A DNA stretch of 64,000 nt from Bacillus sp. UNC438CL73TsuS30 (GCF_000482325.1 NZ_KI535296.1:386854-450853); one strand, 5' to 3'. Positions 17,319 to 25,588 are shown, counted from the first letter of the stretch. Notes: generated by a model not told the origin, from the letters alone. Program-made: numbers and translations.

Positions 17319-17355
17319 AAGCTCCCTTCTTTAGAGGGGAGTTTTGTCTTTTTTT
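17319..17355 (+). terminator. Terminator of the fadNAE operon
   Basis: The stem AGCTCCC / GGGGAGT-type, closed around TTCTTTAGA, is followed by TTTTGTCTTTTTTT. Confidence 0.7.
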
Positions 17356-17384
17356 ATAGCGGTTAAACTTAGTTGTTTGATGTC

Positions 17385-17499
17385 GGCTCCAGGCACTTCG
17401 CTTTCCGTGGGCGGTTCGGGGAGCCTCCTCGTCGCTTCGCTCCTGCGGGGTCTCCCCTGTCCCGTACTCCCACAGGAGTCTTCGTGCCTTCCGCTCTCC
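17385..17499. repeat. GC-rich dispersed repeat element of Bacillus type
   Basis: A GC-rich block in an AT-rich gap. It has nested inverted repeats: GGGGAG (17418) with CTCCCC (17451), CTCCTGCGGG with CCCACAGGAG, and outer AGGCAC with GTGCCT. The word order (cttcgctttccg, ggagcctcctcg, gcttcgctcctgcggggt, cttccgctc) matches, from memory, a roughly 120-bp non-coding repeat present in many Bacillus genomes. No start or binding site suggests coding. Confidence 0.7.
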
Positions 17500-17625
17500 T
17501 CTAACACAGCCTTTTTATAAAAATTTATATGTCAGGAAGGATTTTTGCGAAGAAAGTCGAATTTTTTCTAAGGGACTTGATGATAGAATCTATTCTTATT
17601 CCTACATAGCACGATTGATTTAAAA

Positions 17626-17654
17626 TTGTCTTATTATTGTGCTATTTTTATATT
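17626..17654 (+). promoter_or_regulatory. Candidate SigA promoter of yusI
   Basis: TTGTCT, 17 nt, then TATATT, 77 nt upstream of yusI. The stretch between the dispersed repeat and this site shows nothing else. Confidence 0.45.
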
Positions 17655-17731
17655 AGGAATTTTGACTCCGTTATGGTAAGATTCAATTGTCACTCTGAAG
17701 TTTAATTTTGGAAAAGAGGGCGGTGAAACAG

Positions 17732-18088
17732 ATGTCTCTGACTTTTTACTGGTATCCTAAATGCGGAACCTGTCGAAAGGCAAAGAAATGGCTGGATGAT
17801 CATCATCTTTCCTACGAGGAAATACATATTGTTGAAAATCCCCCTTCTAAAGAGGAATTAACGGGATTTTATCAAAAAAGCGGTTTAGAGCTGAAAAAAT
17901 TCTTTAATACTAGCGGTCAAAAGTATCGCGAATTGGGTATTAAGGATAAAATGAAGTCTGCATCGGATGAAGAATTAATTGATTTACTTGCATCAGATGG
18001 GATGTTAATCAAAAGGCCAATTTTAACAGACGGAGAAAAAGTTACCGTTGGCTTTAAAGAAGAAGAGTATGAGCAAAAATGGCTGTAA
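17732..18088 (+). CDS. yusI: ArsC/Spx-family thioredoxin-fold protein YusI
   Basis: A 118-residue member of the arsenate reductase-related family, the same size as B. subtilis YusI. The redox motif C11-G-T-C14 (in WYPKCGTCRKA) is followed by the ArsC-family pattern with IKRPIL near residue 90. It is probably a thiol oxidoreductase; it lacks the Cys arrangement of true thioredoxin-coupled arsenate reductases, and regulation of RNA polymerase as in Spx is unproven here. GAGGGCGGTG precedes ATG 17732. Confidence 0.85.
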   Translation: MSLTFYWYPKCGTCRKAKKWLDDHHLSYEEIHIVENPPSKEELTGFYQKSGLELKKFFNTSGQKYRELGIKDKMKSASDEELIDLLASDGMLIKRPILTDGEKVTVGFKEEEYEQKWL

Positions 18089-18092
18089 GCGT

Positions 18093-18122
18093 TTGACCAT
18101 CTACTTTTCTTGTCTTCATTAT
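18093..18122 (+). promoter_or_regulatory. Candidate SigA promoter of gcvH
   Basis: TTGACC, 18 nt, then CATTAT, 58 nt before the gcvH start. Confidence 0.45.
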
Positions 18123-18180
18123 GGAAATCGATTTTTTTATCGATAATAGATTTTAGAAAAATTAATGGAGGGATTTTCGA

Positions 18181-18561
18181 ATGAGTACACCAAAAGAGTT
18201 ACGTTATTCTGAAGAACATGAATGGGTAAAAGTTGAGGGAGAAAAAGTGCGAATTGGAATTACTGACTTTGCACAGCACGAACTAGGAGATATTGTATTC
18301 GTTGAGCTTCCTGAAGTTGGCGATGAAGTTTCTGCTGACGAACCATTTGGCAGCGTTGAGTCCGTTAAAACTGTTTCTGAGCTTTATGCTCCTGTCAGCG
18401 GCAAAATCGTTGAAATTAACGAAGATTTGAGTGACAATCCTGAATTTGTAAACGAATCTCCATATGAAAAAGCATGGATGATTGTAGTTGAAGTTTCCGA
18501 CAGCAGCGAATTGGACAAGCTAATGACTGCTGAACAATACGAAGAAATGATTAACGAATAA
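18181..18561 (+). CDS. gcvH: Glycine cleavage system H protein GcvH
   Basis: A 126-residue lipoyl carrier. The lipoylated lysine is K63 in ESVKTVSELYAP, within the biotin/lipoyl beta-barrel fold. It shuttles the aminomethyl group between the P, T and L proteins, and in Bacillus it is also the platform on which octanoyl groups are attached before LipL transfers them to other enzymes; lipA, whose product finishes lipoate synthesis, is about 20 kb away. GGAGGG precedes ATG 18181. Monocistronic, with a terminator. Confidence 0.97.
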   Translation: MSTPKELRYSEEHEWVKVEGEKVRIGITDFAQHELGDIVFVELPEVGDEVSADEPFGSVESVKTVSELYAPVSGKIVEINEDLSDNPEFVNESPYEKAWMIVVEVSDSSELDKLMTAEQYEEMINE

Positions 18562-18572
18562 TTATGTAATCC

Positions 18573-18600
18573 AAGCACCTTGATATCAGGGTGCTTTTTC
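18573..18600 (+). terminator. Terminator of gcvH
   Basis: AGCACC / GGTGCT with an interior TTGATATCAG loop, followed by five T residues. Confidence 0.8.
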
Positions 18601-18793
18601 ACTTTATTACCATTTTTCAAAAAGTATATTAGGAAACAAATAATACAATATAACAGGAAATACCTTCATTTAAAAAGTTATCTTCGTCTCTCTAAGTTTT
18701 TTGGTAAAAATGGACATAAAAGCAAGGCTCACGTTATATGTATATCTAGAATATGTTAACATAAACACAAGACTTCATAATACAGGTGATGAT

Positions 18794-19150
18794 ATGAATG
18801 ACTCATATGTTGACAAGGTTCTTATTGTGGAAGGGACATCTGATAAGAGAAAGGTCAAAAGAATTGTAAAGGAACCTGTTGAGATCATATGTACCAATGG
18901 GACCATTAGTATTACAAAGTTAGATGAATTAATTGATTTTCTTGAGGACAAGGATGTCTATATTCTAGTGGATGCGGATGCGGCTGGAGAAAAGCTGCGG
19001 AAACAATTTAAAAGGGAATTTCCCCAAGCTGAGCATATCTATATTGACCGGTCTTACCGCGAAGTTGCAACGGCCCCTGAACACCATCTTGCTACCGTCT
19101 TATTAGGGGCAAATATTGATGTGCATACACAATTTTTGGAGAATTGCTGA
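18794..19150 (+). CDS. yusF: Small Toprim-domain protein (YusF-like)
   Basis: A 118-residue single Toprim domain: the catalytic Glu in KVLIVEGTSDK and the acidic D-x-D in VLVDADAAG, as in primases, topoisomerases and the RNase M5 group. It may act as a nuclease on RNA or DNA; the exact substrate is unknown. The start is ATG 18794 after AGGTGAT; an in-frame start at 18701 would add 31 residues unrelated to the fold. The palindrome TATGTTAACATA just upstream (about 18753-18764) could be a control site. Its end overlaps the start region of yusE. Confidence 0.78.
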   Translation: MNDSYVDKVLIVEGTSDKRKVKRIVKEPVEIICTNGTISITKLDELIDFLEDKDVYILVDADAAGEKLRKQFKREFPQAEHIYIDRSYREVATAPEHHLATVLLGANIDVHTQFLENC

Positions 19151-19158
19151 GTGAATCA

Positions 19159-19467
19159 ATGAAAGAATGGAATCGAGATGAATTCTCATTATTTATAGAA
19201 AATAAATCGACAGGGCTCGTGTACTTTTATACACCTTTATGTGGGACCTGTCAGGTAGCTTCAAGGATGTTGCAAGTCATTGAACAAATGGTGGATTGCA
19301 AAATGGGGAAATTGAACTTAAATTTTTACCCCGATTTTGGGAAAAGCTATGGTATCGAAAGTGTTCCGTGTTTAATGTTTATTCACACTGGTCAAGTGGT
19401 TGAACTGCTCTACGCTTTCCGCTCTGTGCCCTATCTAATTGAAAAAATCAAAGAAAATCTAACATAA
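19159..19467 (+). CDS. yusE: Thioredoxin-like protein YusE
   Basis: A thioredoxin-fold protein of about 102 residues with active site C-G-T-C in TPLCGTCQVA and the cis-proline motif ESVPCLM, where the Cys after Pro is unusual. It matches B. subtilis YusE, a putative thiol-disulfide oxidoreductase without a signal peptide. The start is uncertain: ATG 19159 has a weak site, and TTG 19144 lies too close to the GGAG at 19138. It overlaps or abuts the Toprim gene, so the two are co-expressed. Confidence 0.8.
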   Translation: MKEWNRDEFSLFIENKSTGLVYFYTPLCGTCQVASRMLQVIEQMVDCKMGKLNLNFYPDFGKSYGIESVPCLMFIHTGQVVELLYAFRSVPYLIEKIKENLT

Positions 19468-19505
19468 AACAGATGCTGCTACCTGAGCAGCATCTGTTTT
19501 AATTT
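19467..19505 (+). terminator. Terminator of the yusF-yusE unit
   Basis: A perfect 14-nt stem AAACAGATGCTGCT / AGCAGCATCTGTTT with a 5-nt loop, then T-rich sequence. Confidence 0.92.
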
Positions 19506-19579
19506 GTCGACAGGTTTTGAAAGGATTCTGGTTCTTTTTGCTGAAATAGTTAGTAAGCAAATAGAACGGAGTGATAAAG

Positions 19580-19936
19580 ATGATGGAAATGATTCAAACC
19601 TTTTTGATCAAGGTTAAAGAGCGTGATCACATACGGTCTCTATTAAATAATGCGGATGGTCTGATGGTCCGTTTTATTTGCGGGCATCAAAACATTGATA
19701 TTTTTTTAAAAAATGGAGAATGTACATTGCTGCATGATCCGAGTGGGAATTTTACAGAATGTGAAATATATGGTGAGATAGAAACAGTTCAACAGCTTCT
19801 TTCAGGTGAAAGGAAATTGAGATCTCTCATGCACAAGGGGAGGCTCCAAGTAAAAGCTTCTTTTCGAACCTTGCTGCTTTTGGAGGCGCTTTTTTATTTA
19901 ACTAGAATTGACACAAAATCTTACAGAATAATCTAA
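19580..19936 (+). CDS. yusD: Conserved hypothetical protein YusD
   Basis: About 118 residues, soluble, resembling B. subtilis YusD, a distant SCP2-like small protein of unknown role. An N-terminal helix (MMEMIQTFLIKVKERDHIRSLL) precedes a beta-rich middle and a basic C-terminal helix. GGAGTGAT at 19568-19575 supports ATG 19580; ATG 19583 is a close alternative. It lies directly upstream of the metY promoter and shows no own terminator. Confidence 0.6.
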   Translation: MMEMIQTFLIKVKERDHIRSLLNNADGLMVRFICGHQNIDIFLKNGECTLLHDPSGNFTECEIYGEIETVQQLLSGERKLRSLMHKGRLQVKASFRTLLLLEALFYLTRIDTKSYRII

Positions 19937-19945
19937 ATAAACCTA

Positions 19946-19974
19946 TTGACTCTATCGGAATTAAAGTGTATTAT
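19946..19974 (+). promoter_or_regulatory. SigA promoter of the metY SAM riboswitch transcript
   Basis: TTGACT, 17 nt, then TATTAT, about 40 nt upstream of the riboswitch P1 helix. Confidence 0.7.
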
Positions 19975-20015
19975 CTGTTTAAATATTCAATTAATAATAA
20001 CAATTCAATAAATAT

Positions 20016-20115
20016 TCTTATCCAGAGCGGTGGAGGGACTGGCCCTATGATGCCCGGCAACCGGTTTTTACACGGTGCTAATTCCAGCGGAGCAATATGC
20101 TCTGAAAAGATAAGA
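20016..20115 (+). ncRNA. SAM-I (S-box) riboswitch controlling metY
   Basis: The conserved S-box core is present: CTTATCCAGAG, GGTGGAGGGA, TGATGCCCGGCAACC, GGTGCTAATTCC and the closing GATAAGA that pairs with TCTTATC (20016-20022) to form P1. With SAM bound, P1 forms and the downstream terminator folds. Without SAM, the P1 3' strand GATAAGAAGAG pairs with CTCTTCTTAT at 20128-20137 and disrupts the terminator. The gene is therefore on when SAM is scarce. Confidence 0.96.
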
Positions 20116-20123
20116 AGAGAGAG

Positions 20124-20160
20124 CCCCCTCTTCTTATTATGAAGCGGGGGTTTATTTTTA
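20124..20160 (+). terminator. Regulated terminator of the metY riboswitch
   Basis: CCCCCTCTTC / GAAGCGGGGG closes around TTATTAT and is followed by TTTATTTTTA. Its 5' arm overlaps the anti-terminator partner strand. Confidence 0.92.
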
Positions 20161-20178
20161 ATCAGGGAGTGGATTAGT

Positions 20179-21495
20179 GTGGGAGTCGATCAAAAGAAAT
20201 TACGTTTTGAAACTTTAAGTGTTCATGGAGGATTATCTCCAGATCCTGTAACGGGTGCTCGTGCTGTTCCAATTTATCAAAACAATGCCTATCAATTTAA
20301 AAACACAGAACACGCTGCTAACCTTTTTGCCTTAGCAGAACCTGGTTACATATATACACGGATACACAACCCTACCACAACTGTCTTTGAGGAAAGGGTT
20401 GCCTTATTAGAAGGCGGTGTTGGAGCTCTTGCGGTTGCAAGTGGAATGGCCGCCATTACCTTGGCAATTTTAAACCTTGCTCAAGCAGGAGATGAAATTG
20501 TCGCAGCATCAACATTATACGGCGGCACTTACAATCTTTTTGCAGTGACTTTACCGAAATATGGAATTAATGTGAAATTTGTTGACCCTGAAAATCCTGA
20601 AAACTTCCGTACTGCCATCACGGAAAAAACAAAAGCGGTTTTCGCCGAAACAATTGGTAATCCAAGCTTAACCATATTAGATATTGAAAAAGTGGCCGAT
20701 ATTGCCCATACAGCAGGTGTTCCACTGATTATCGACAATACCTTTGCAACACCATATCTCTGCCGTCCGATTGAACATGGGGCAGACATTGTCATTCACT
20801 CTGCTACAAAATGGCTGTTAGGAAATGGAACATCAACAGGCGGGATTATTGTAGATGGTGGTAAATTCGATTGGAATTCGCCAAAATTCCCGGGCTTTAC
20901 AACGCCTGATGCGAGCTATCATGATCTTGTTTATGCGGAAGCACTTGGTGCGGTTGCTTATATTATCAAGGCACGCGTTCAATTGCTGCGTGATCTTGGA
21001 CCGGCATTAAGTCCTCAAAATGCTTTCCAATTTGTACTTGGACTCGAAACCCTTCATGTTCGTATGAAAGAGCATGTTGCCAATACGAAGCAGATTGTTG
21101 ATTATTTAGTAAACCATCCTGCTGTTGAATGGGTATCCTATCCAGGACACCCATCACATCCTGATCATGAGCTTGCTGAGAAATATTTACCAAAAGGTGC
21201 CGGCTCGATGGTTGTATTCGGTATTAAAGGCGGTAAGGAAGCGGGAGCTAAATTAATTGATTCCATCACTCTCTGGGCCCATGTGGCCAATGTTGGGGAT
21301 GCGAAGAGCTTAATCATTCACCCAGCAAGTACCACACATCAACAACTAGACGCTGAAGGTCTTAAAGCAGCTGGAGTTTCTGAAGATTTAATTCGTCTAT
21401 CAATCGGTATCGAAAATGTTGAGGATTTAATTGAAGACCTTGAATCAGCTATTGAAGCAGCAACTGGGTTGATTTCGTTAACGGCCAATGCCTAA
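20179..21495 (+). CDS. metY: O-acetylhomoserine sulfhydrylase / aminocarboxypropyltransferase
   Basis: A 438-residue PLP enzyme of the Cys/Met metabolism family. It joins O-acetylhomoserine with sulfide to make homocysteine. The PLP lysine lies in IHSATKWLLGNGT, and the substrate-binding segments YIYTRIHNPTTTVFEE and ALAVASGMAA are typical; the length fits the long OAH sulfhydrylases rather than MetB/MetC (about 380). The start is GTG 20179 after GGGAGTGG. SAM riboswitch control fits a methionine-synthesis role. Confidence 0.93.
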   Translation: MGVDQKKLRFETLSVHGGLSPDPVTGARAVPIYQNNAYQFKNTEHAANLFALAEPGYIYTRIHNPTTTVFEERVALLEGGVGALAVASGMAAITLAILNLAQAGDEIVAASTLYGGTYNLFAVTLPKYGINVKFVDPENPENFRTAITEKTKAVFAETIGNPSLTILDIEKVADIAHTAGVPLIIDNTFATPYLCRPIEHGADIVIHSATKWLLGNGTSTGGIIVDGGKFDWNSPKFPGFTTPDASYHDLVYAEALGAVAYIIKARVQLLRDLGPALSPQNAFQFVLGLETLHVRMKEHVANTKQIVDYLVNHPAVEWVSYPGHPSHPDHELAEKYLPKGAGSMVVFGIKGGKEAGAKLIDSITLWAHVANVGDAKSLIIHPASTTHQQLDAEGLKAAGVSEDLIRLSIGIENVEDLIEDLESAIEAATGLISLTANA

Positions 21496-21536
21496 AACTA
21501 CCATGTCTGATTTTTTCTAAATATGTAGAATTTTCG

Positions 21537-21565
21537 TTGACACTCCTTTTTATCCGTGATACGAT
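21537..21565 (+). promoter_or_regulatory. SigA promoter of the metNPQ transcript
   Basis: Consensus TTGACA, 17 nt, then TACGAT, about 65 nt upstream of the second riboswitch. Confidence 0.7.
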
Positions 21566-21629
21566 AGCTTTCGTAATAAAATGATTGCTTACATCATATG
21601 TGTGTTAATTGAATATAGGATGCTTAATG

Positions 21630-21735
21630 CTCTTATCCAGAGAGGTGGAGGGATGTGCCCGATGAAGCCCGGCAACCGTCAATTTGATTGAAATGGTGCC
21701 AATTCACACAAAGCTATTGCTTTGAGAGATGGGAG
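21630..21735 (+). ncRNA. SAM-I (S-box) riboswitch controlling metNPQ
   Basis: S-box core elements CTTATCCAGAG, GGTGGAGGGA, GATGAAGCCCGGCAACC and GGTGCCAATTC are present. P1 pairs CTCTTATC (21630-21637) with GATGGGAG (21728-21735), using G-U pairs. The anti-terminator AGAAAGG just after P1 can pair with CCTTTCT in the terminator. Transport is switched on when SAM is low. Confidence 0.96.
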
Positions 21736-21751
21736 AAAGGTTGAATTTATT

Positions 21752-21790
21752 ATGCCTTTCTGCCTGCGCAGAAAGGCATTTTTATTTTTC
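21752..21790 (+). terminator. Regulated terminator of the metNPQ riboswitch
   Basis: ATGCCTTTCT / AGAAAGGCAT with an 8-nt loop, followed by TTTTATTTTT. Confidence 0.93.
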
Positions 21791-21896
21791 TAATATAGAA
21801 TGTTTTATTTGAAACCATCAAACCCTATGTTTAAGTGATACGGAGCAATTGGAATTTTTACTTTTACGTATATATGGAAAAAAGAAGGTGAATTCT

Positions 21897-22925
21897 ATGA
21901 TTTCTATAAAAAATGTTCGAAAAATTTTCCCTTCTAAACAGGGGCAGTTAAAGGCAGTAGACGACGTGAACCTGGAAATAAACAAAGGGGAAATTTTTGG
22001 GGTAATTGGTTATAGTGGTGCGGGTAAAAGTACGTTAATTCGTATGTTAAATGGATTGGAGCTTCCTACAGAGGGATCCGTTACTGTTGCCGGCCGTGAA
22101 GTTTCAATGATTAAGGGCAGTGATTTGCGAAAAGCACGCCAAGAAATCAGTATGATATTCCAGCACTTTAATTTACTTTGGTCAAGAACTGTAAGTGAGA
22201 ATATTGAGTTCCCATTGGAAATTGCAGGGGTAAATAAGGCGGAAAGAGTAAAGCGTGTCAGCGAGTTGGTGAAACTAGTTGGCCTTGAAGGAAGGGAAAA
22301 TGCTTATCCTTCGCAGCTGAGTGGCGGCCAAAAGCAAAGAGTTGGTATAGCCCGTGCATTAGCGAACAATCCAAAGGTTTTGCTTTGTGATGAGGCAACC
22401 TCAGCCCTTGACCCGCAAACCACGGATTCAATTCTTGACTTGTTGGTCGATATCAATAAAAGACTTGGTTTAACGATTGTTTTAATCACCCATGAGATGC
22501 ATGTAATTCGTAAAATCTGCCATCGGGTTGCAGTAATGGAAAGCGGTAGAATCGTAGAGCTTGGTCCAGTATTGGAAGTGTTTAGAAATCCGCAAGCGCC
22601 GATTACGAAGCGATTTGTTCAGCAGGTTACCGAGCCGGAGGAAACAAAAGAAACAGTGGAGCATTTGGTTGAACGCTATCATTCCGGTACTGTTGTCCAG
22701 CTGACCTTTATTGGCGAGGCGGCCGAACAGCCAATCATTACGAATTTGATTCGCCAAAATGATGTGACGGTTAATATCCTTCAAGGGAAAATTTCGCAGA
22801 CGCAAAGCGGTTCATATGGCACCTTGTTCATTCATCTCGATGGGGACGCGGACAAAGTTAATCAGGCGGTTGACTATATTCGCACCCAGCAGGTAGGAGT
22901 GGAGGTGGTAACAAATGAACAATGA
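21897..22925 (+). CDS. metN: Methionine ABC transporter ATPase MetN
   Basis: 342 residues. The ATPase domain has Walker A GYSGAGKST, signature LSGGQKQR and Walker B VLLCDEATSALD, followed by a C-terminal NIL domain (about 265-340) that binds methionine and inhibits transport when methionine is plentiful. AAGAAGGTG precedes ATG 21897; an in-frame upstream start at 21849 has no site. It overlaps metP by 11 nt, indicating tight coupling in metN-metP-metQ. Confidence 0.95.
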   Translation: MISIKNVRKIFPSKQGQLKAVDDVNLEINKGEIFGVIGYSGAGKSTLIRMLNGLELPTEGSVTVAGREVSMIKGSDLRKARQEISMIFQHFNLLWSRTVSENIEFPLEIAGVNKAERVKRVSELVKLVGLEGRENAYPSQLSGGQKQRVGIARALANNPKVLLCDEATSALDPQTTDSILDLLVDINKRLGLTIVLITHEMHVIRKICHRVAVMESGRIVELGPVLEVFRNPQAPITKRFVQQVTEPEETKETVEHLVERYHSGTVVQLTFIGEAAEQPIITNLIRQNDVTVNILQGKISQTQSGSYGTLFIHLDGDADKVNQAVDYIRTQQVGVEVVTNEQ

Positions 22926-23586
22926 TCCATATTTAACAGATATTGACTGGCAGGCAATGTGGGATGCAACTGTTCAAACCCTTTACATGACTGCAATCTC
23001 CGTTATTGCTACCTTTATATTAGGAATTATTTTGGGATTACTCCTTTTTCTAACTGGGAAAGGCAATATGTGGGAAAATAAAGCTGTTAACACTGTCATT
23101 AGCGCATTTGTAAATATCTTTAGGTCGATCCCTTTTATTATTTTAATTGTTTTGCTCATTCCATTCACGATGCTATTGGTTGGCTCGATGATTGGAGAAA
23201 ATGCAGCATTACCGGCCTTAATCATTGGCGCGGCTCCGTTTTATGCAAGAATGGTTGAAATTGGCCTGAGGGAAATTGATAAAGGTGTTATTGAGGCAGC
23301 AAAATCAATGGGGGCAACAACAGGAACGATTATCTTGAAGGTACTGCTTCCGGAATCGATGCCGGCACTTGTCTCAGGGATTACGGTTACAGCTATTGCA
23401 CTTGTTGGTTACACAGCCATGGCAGGAGTAATTGGTGCGGGAGGACTAGGAAACCTTGCTTATCTCGAAGGATTCCAGCGAAACCAAAATGATGTCACAC
23501 TGGTTGCGACCATCATTATTCTTGTCATTGTATTTATCATACAGTTTATTGGGGATTTAATTACTACAAAAATAGATAAACGCTAA
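22915..23586 (+). CDS. metP: Methionine ABC transporter permease MetP (MetI)
   Basis: A 223-residue permease with about five membrane segments and the coupling-helix (EAA) motif EAAKSMGATTGTIILKVLLP that docks on MetN. Two copies form the channel for D- and L-methionine. GGAGGTGG within the end of metN serves ATG 22915. Confidence 0.95.
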   Translation: MNNDPYLTDIDWQAMWDATVQTLYMTAISVIATFILGIILGLLLFLTGKGNMWENKAVNTVISAFVNIFRSIPFIILIVLLIPFTMLLVGSMIGENAALPALIIGAAPFYARMVEIGLREIDKGVIEAAKSMGATTGTIILKVLLPESMPALVSGITVTAIALVGYTAMAGVIGAGGLGNLAYLEGFQRNQNDVTLVATIIILVIVFIIQFIGDLITTKIDKR

Positions 23587-23599
23587 AGGAGAATTCAAA

Positions 23600-24448
23600 A
23601 TGAAAAAATGGTTAAGTTTATTACTTGTATTATCCCTTGCTCTTGTTTTAGCAGCATGCGGAACATCTAAAAAGGACGATACTGCAAGCAGTGGGGACAG
23701 CGGAAAAAAATTAACAAAATTAGTTGTGGGTGCATCTAACGTACCTCATGCAGAAATTCTTGAAAAAGCTAAACCAATTTTAAAAGAAAAAGGAATTGAC
23801 CTAGAAATTAAGAAATTCCAAGATTATATTTTACCGAATAAAGCATTAGCTTCTAAAGAATTGGATGCGAACTACTTTCAGCACATTCCTTACTTAAATT
23901 CTCAAAATAAAGAATTCGGTTACGGCTTTGTAAATGCTGGTGGAATTCATATTGAGCCAATTGGTATCTATTCTAAAAAGTATAAAAAGTTAAGCGATCT
24001 TCCAAATGGTGCACATTTAATTATGAGTAACTCTGTCGCTGACCATGGCCGTCTTCTTTCTTTACTTGAAGCACAAGGATTAATTAAATTAAAGCCTGGT
24101 ATCGATAAAACAACAGCTACAATTAAAGATGTTGTAGAAAACCCTAAAAAACTTAAGTTTGATACAAATTATGAAGCTTCTTTATTACCAAAAATCTACC
24201 AAAACGGTGAAGGCGATGCAGTATTAATCAACTCAAACTATGCGATTGATGCAGGCTTAAACCCACTTAAGGATTCAATTGCAATTGAAGATAAAAACTC
24301 ACCATATGTCAATGTGATTGCTGTTCGTAAAGGCGATGAAAATAAGCCTGCAATCAAAACACTTGTGGAAGTATTGCATTCTAAGGAAATTCAAGATTTT
24401 ATTCTTCAAAAATACAAAGGTGCCGTCGTTCCGGTTTCTGCCAAGTAA
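23600..24448 (+). CDS. metQ: Methionine-binding lipoprotein MetQ
   Basis: A 282-residue substrate-binding lipoprotein of the NlpA family. The lipoprotein signal peptide ends in the lipobox LAAC (Cys about residue 20), so it is tethered outside the membrane. NAGGIHIEPIGIYSKK and NYEASLLPK are typical MetQ segments. AAAGGAG precedes ATG 23600. Last gene of the methionine uptake operon. Confidence 0.95.
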   Translation: MKKWLSLLLVLSLALVLAACGTSKKDDTASSGDSGKKLTKLVVGASNVPHAEILEKAKPILKEKGIDLEIKKFQDYILPNKALASKELDANYFQHIPYLNSQNKEFGYGFVNAGGIHIEPIGIYSKKYKKLSDLPNGAHLIMSNSVADHGRLLSLLEAQGLIKLKPGIDKTTATIKDVVENPKKLKFDTNYEASLLPKIYQNGEGDAVLINSNYAIDAGLNPLKDSIAIEDKNSPYVNVIAVRKGDENKPAIKTLVEVLHSKEIQDFILQKYKGAVVPVSAK

Positions 24449-24469
24449 TATAATAAATAGAAAGAAACA

Positions 24470-24504
24470 GAAAAAGTCAGTGAGAAAATACACTGGCTTT
24501 TTCT
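24470..24504 (+). terminator. Terminator of metNPQ
   Basis: AAAAAGTCAGTG / CACTGGCTTTTT with one G-U pair and an 8-nt loop, continuing into T residues. Confidence 0.88.
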
Positions 24505-24524
24505 AATGCAAAACACATGAAATA

Positions 24525-24547
24525 TACCTATTGGGTAAAAATAGGTA
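24525..24547. other. Inverted repeat in the metQ-sufC gap
   Basis: TACCTATT, 7 nt, then AATAGGTA, a perfect 8-bp dyad without a T-run. It lies about 165 nt upstream of the suf promoter. It could be an operator or a weak hairpin. The rest of the gap down to the promoter shows no gene. Confidence 0.4.
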
Positions 24548-24711
24548 GGAATTGAATGAAAAATAAGGTATGATTTTATCCGAGTATGTTTGTCTAAATC
24601 GTACATAACTCATAAAAAATCTGAATTTTCCTTCTAATATTCTCAATTAAGACAGCTCCACTGAAAATCATTTCACGTTACCACTGTTTAGGAGTTGCTA
24701 ACAGATTCTAT

Positions 24712-24740
24712 TTGTTATAAGATTGTAATGAGAATAGAAT
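24712..24740 (+). promoter_or_regulatory. Candidate SigA promoter of sufCDSUB
   Basis: TTGTTA, 17 nt, then TAGAAT, 65 nt before sufC. The direct repeat AATGAGAAT-N2-AATGAGAAT overlaps the -10 and the start point, a place where a regulator could bind. Confidence 0.6.
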
Positions 24741-24805
24741 GAGAATGAATTTTTTAAATACTGCGTTCTATAAGATACAAAAACTTTCTTTTCGGAGGTA
24801 TAGAT

Positions 24806-25588
24806 ATGGCTGGATCAACATTAACTATCAAGGATCTACATGTAGAAATTGATGGCAAAGAAATTTTAAAAGGTGTAAACCTTGAAGTAAAAGGTGGAGA
24901 AATCCACGCAATCATGGGTCCTAATGGTACAGGTAAATCGACGTTATCGTCTGCAATCATGGGTCACCCTAAATATGAGGTAACGAGCGGAAATATTATT
25001 TTAGACGGTCAAAACGTCCTTGAAATGGAAGTAGATGAGCGAGCTCGTGCCGGCCTATTCTTAGCGATGCAATACCCAAGTGAGATTAACGGCGTAACGA
25101 ATGCCGATTTTTTACGTTCAGCAATCAATAGCCGCCTTGGCGAAGGAAATGAAATTTCATTAATGAAATTCATCCGCAAAATGGATAAACAAATGGAATT
25201 CCTTGAAATGGACCTTAACATGGCGCAGCGTTATCTAAATGAAGGATTCTCCGGTGGTGAGAAGAAGCGTAATGAAATTCTTCAATTAATGATGCTTGAG
25301 CCTAAAATGGCAATCTTAGATGAAATTGACTCTGGTCTTGACATCGATGCCTTAAAGGTTGTTTCAAAAGGAATTAATGAAATGCGCGGTGAGGATTTCG
25401 GCTGCTTAGTTATTACTCACTATCAACGACTTTTAAACTATATCACTCCTGACTACGTGCATGTAATGATGCAAGGCCGTATCGTGAAATCAGGCGGTCC
25501 AGAACTTGCACAACGCTTAGAAGCAGAAGGATATGACTGGATCAAGAAAGAACTTGGAATTGAAGATGAAACAGTTGAGCAAGCTTAA
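24806..25588 (+). CDS. sufC: Fe-S cluster assembly ATPase SufC
   Basis: A 260-residue ABC-type ATPase without membrane partners. Walker A is GPNGTGKST, the signature GFSGGEKKRNEI and Walker B MAILDEIDSGLDID are both SufC-typical. It drives the SufBCD scaffold that builds Fe-S clusters. CGGAGGT precedes ATG 24806. First gene of sufC-sufD-sufS-sufU-sufB, the essential Fe-S system of Firmicutes. Confidence 0.97.
   Translation: MAGSTLTIKDLHVEIDGKEILKGVNLEVKGGEIHAIMGPNGTGKSTLSSAIMGHPKYEVTSGNIILDGQNVLEMEVDERARAGLFLAMQYPSEINGVTNADFLRSAINSRLGEGNEISLMKFIRKMDKQMEFLEMDLNMAQRYLNEGFSGGEKKRNEILQLMMLEPKMAILDEIDSGLDIDALKVVSKGINEMRGEDFGCLVITHYQRLLNYITPDYVHVMMQGRIVKSGGPELAQRLEAEGYDWIKKELGIEDETVEQA

Noticed and set aside
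17400..17500. tRNA or other structural RNA gene in the GC-rich block after fadE
   Set aside because: No cloverleaf, CCA end or T-loop motif; it fits a dispersed repeat better.
18701..18793. N-terminal extension of the Toprim gene
   Set aside because: The extra 31 residues have no binding site, cover promoter-like DNA with a TATGTTAACATA palindrome and are not part of the fold.
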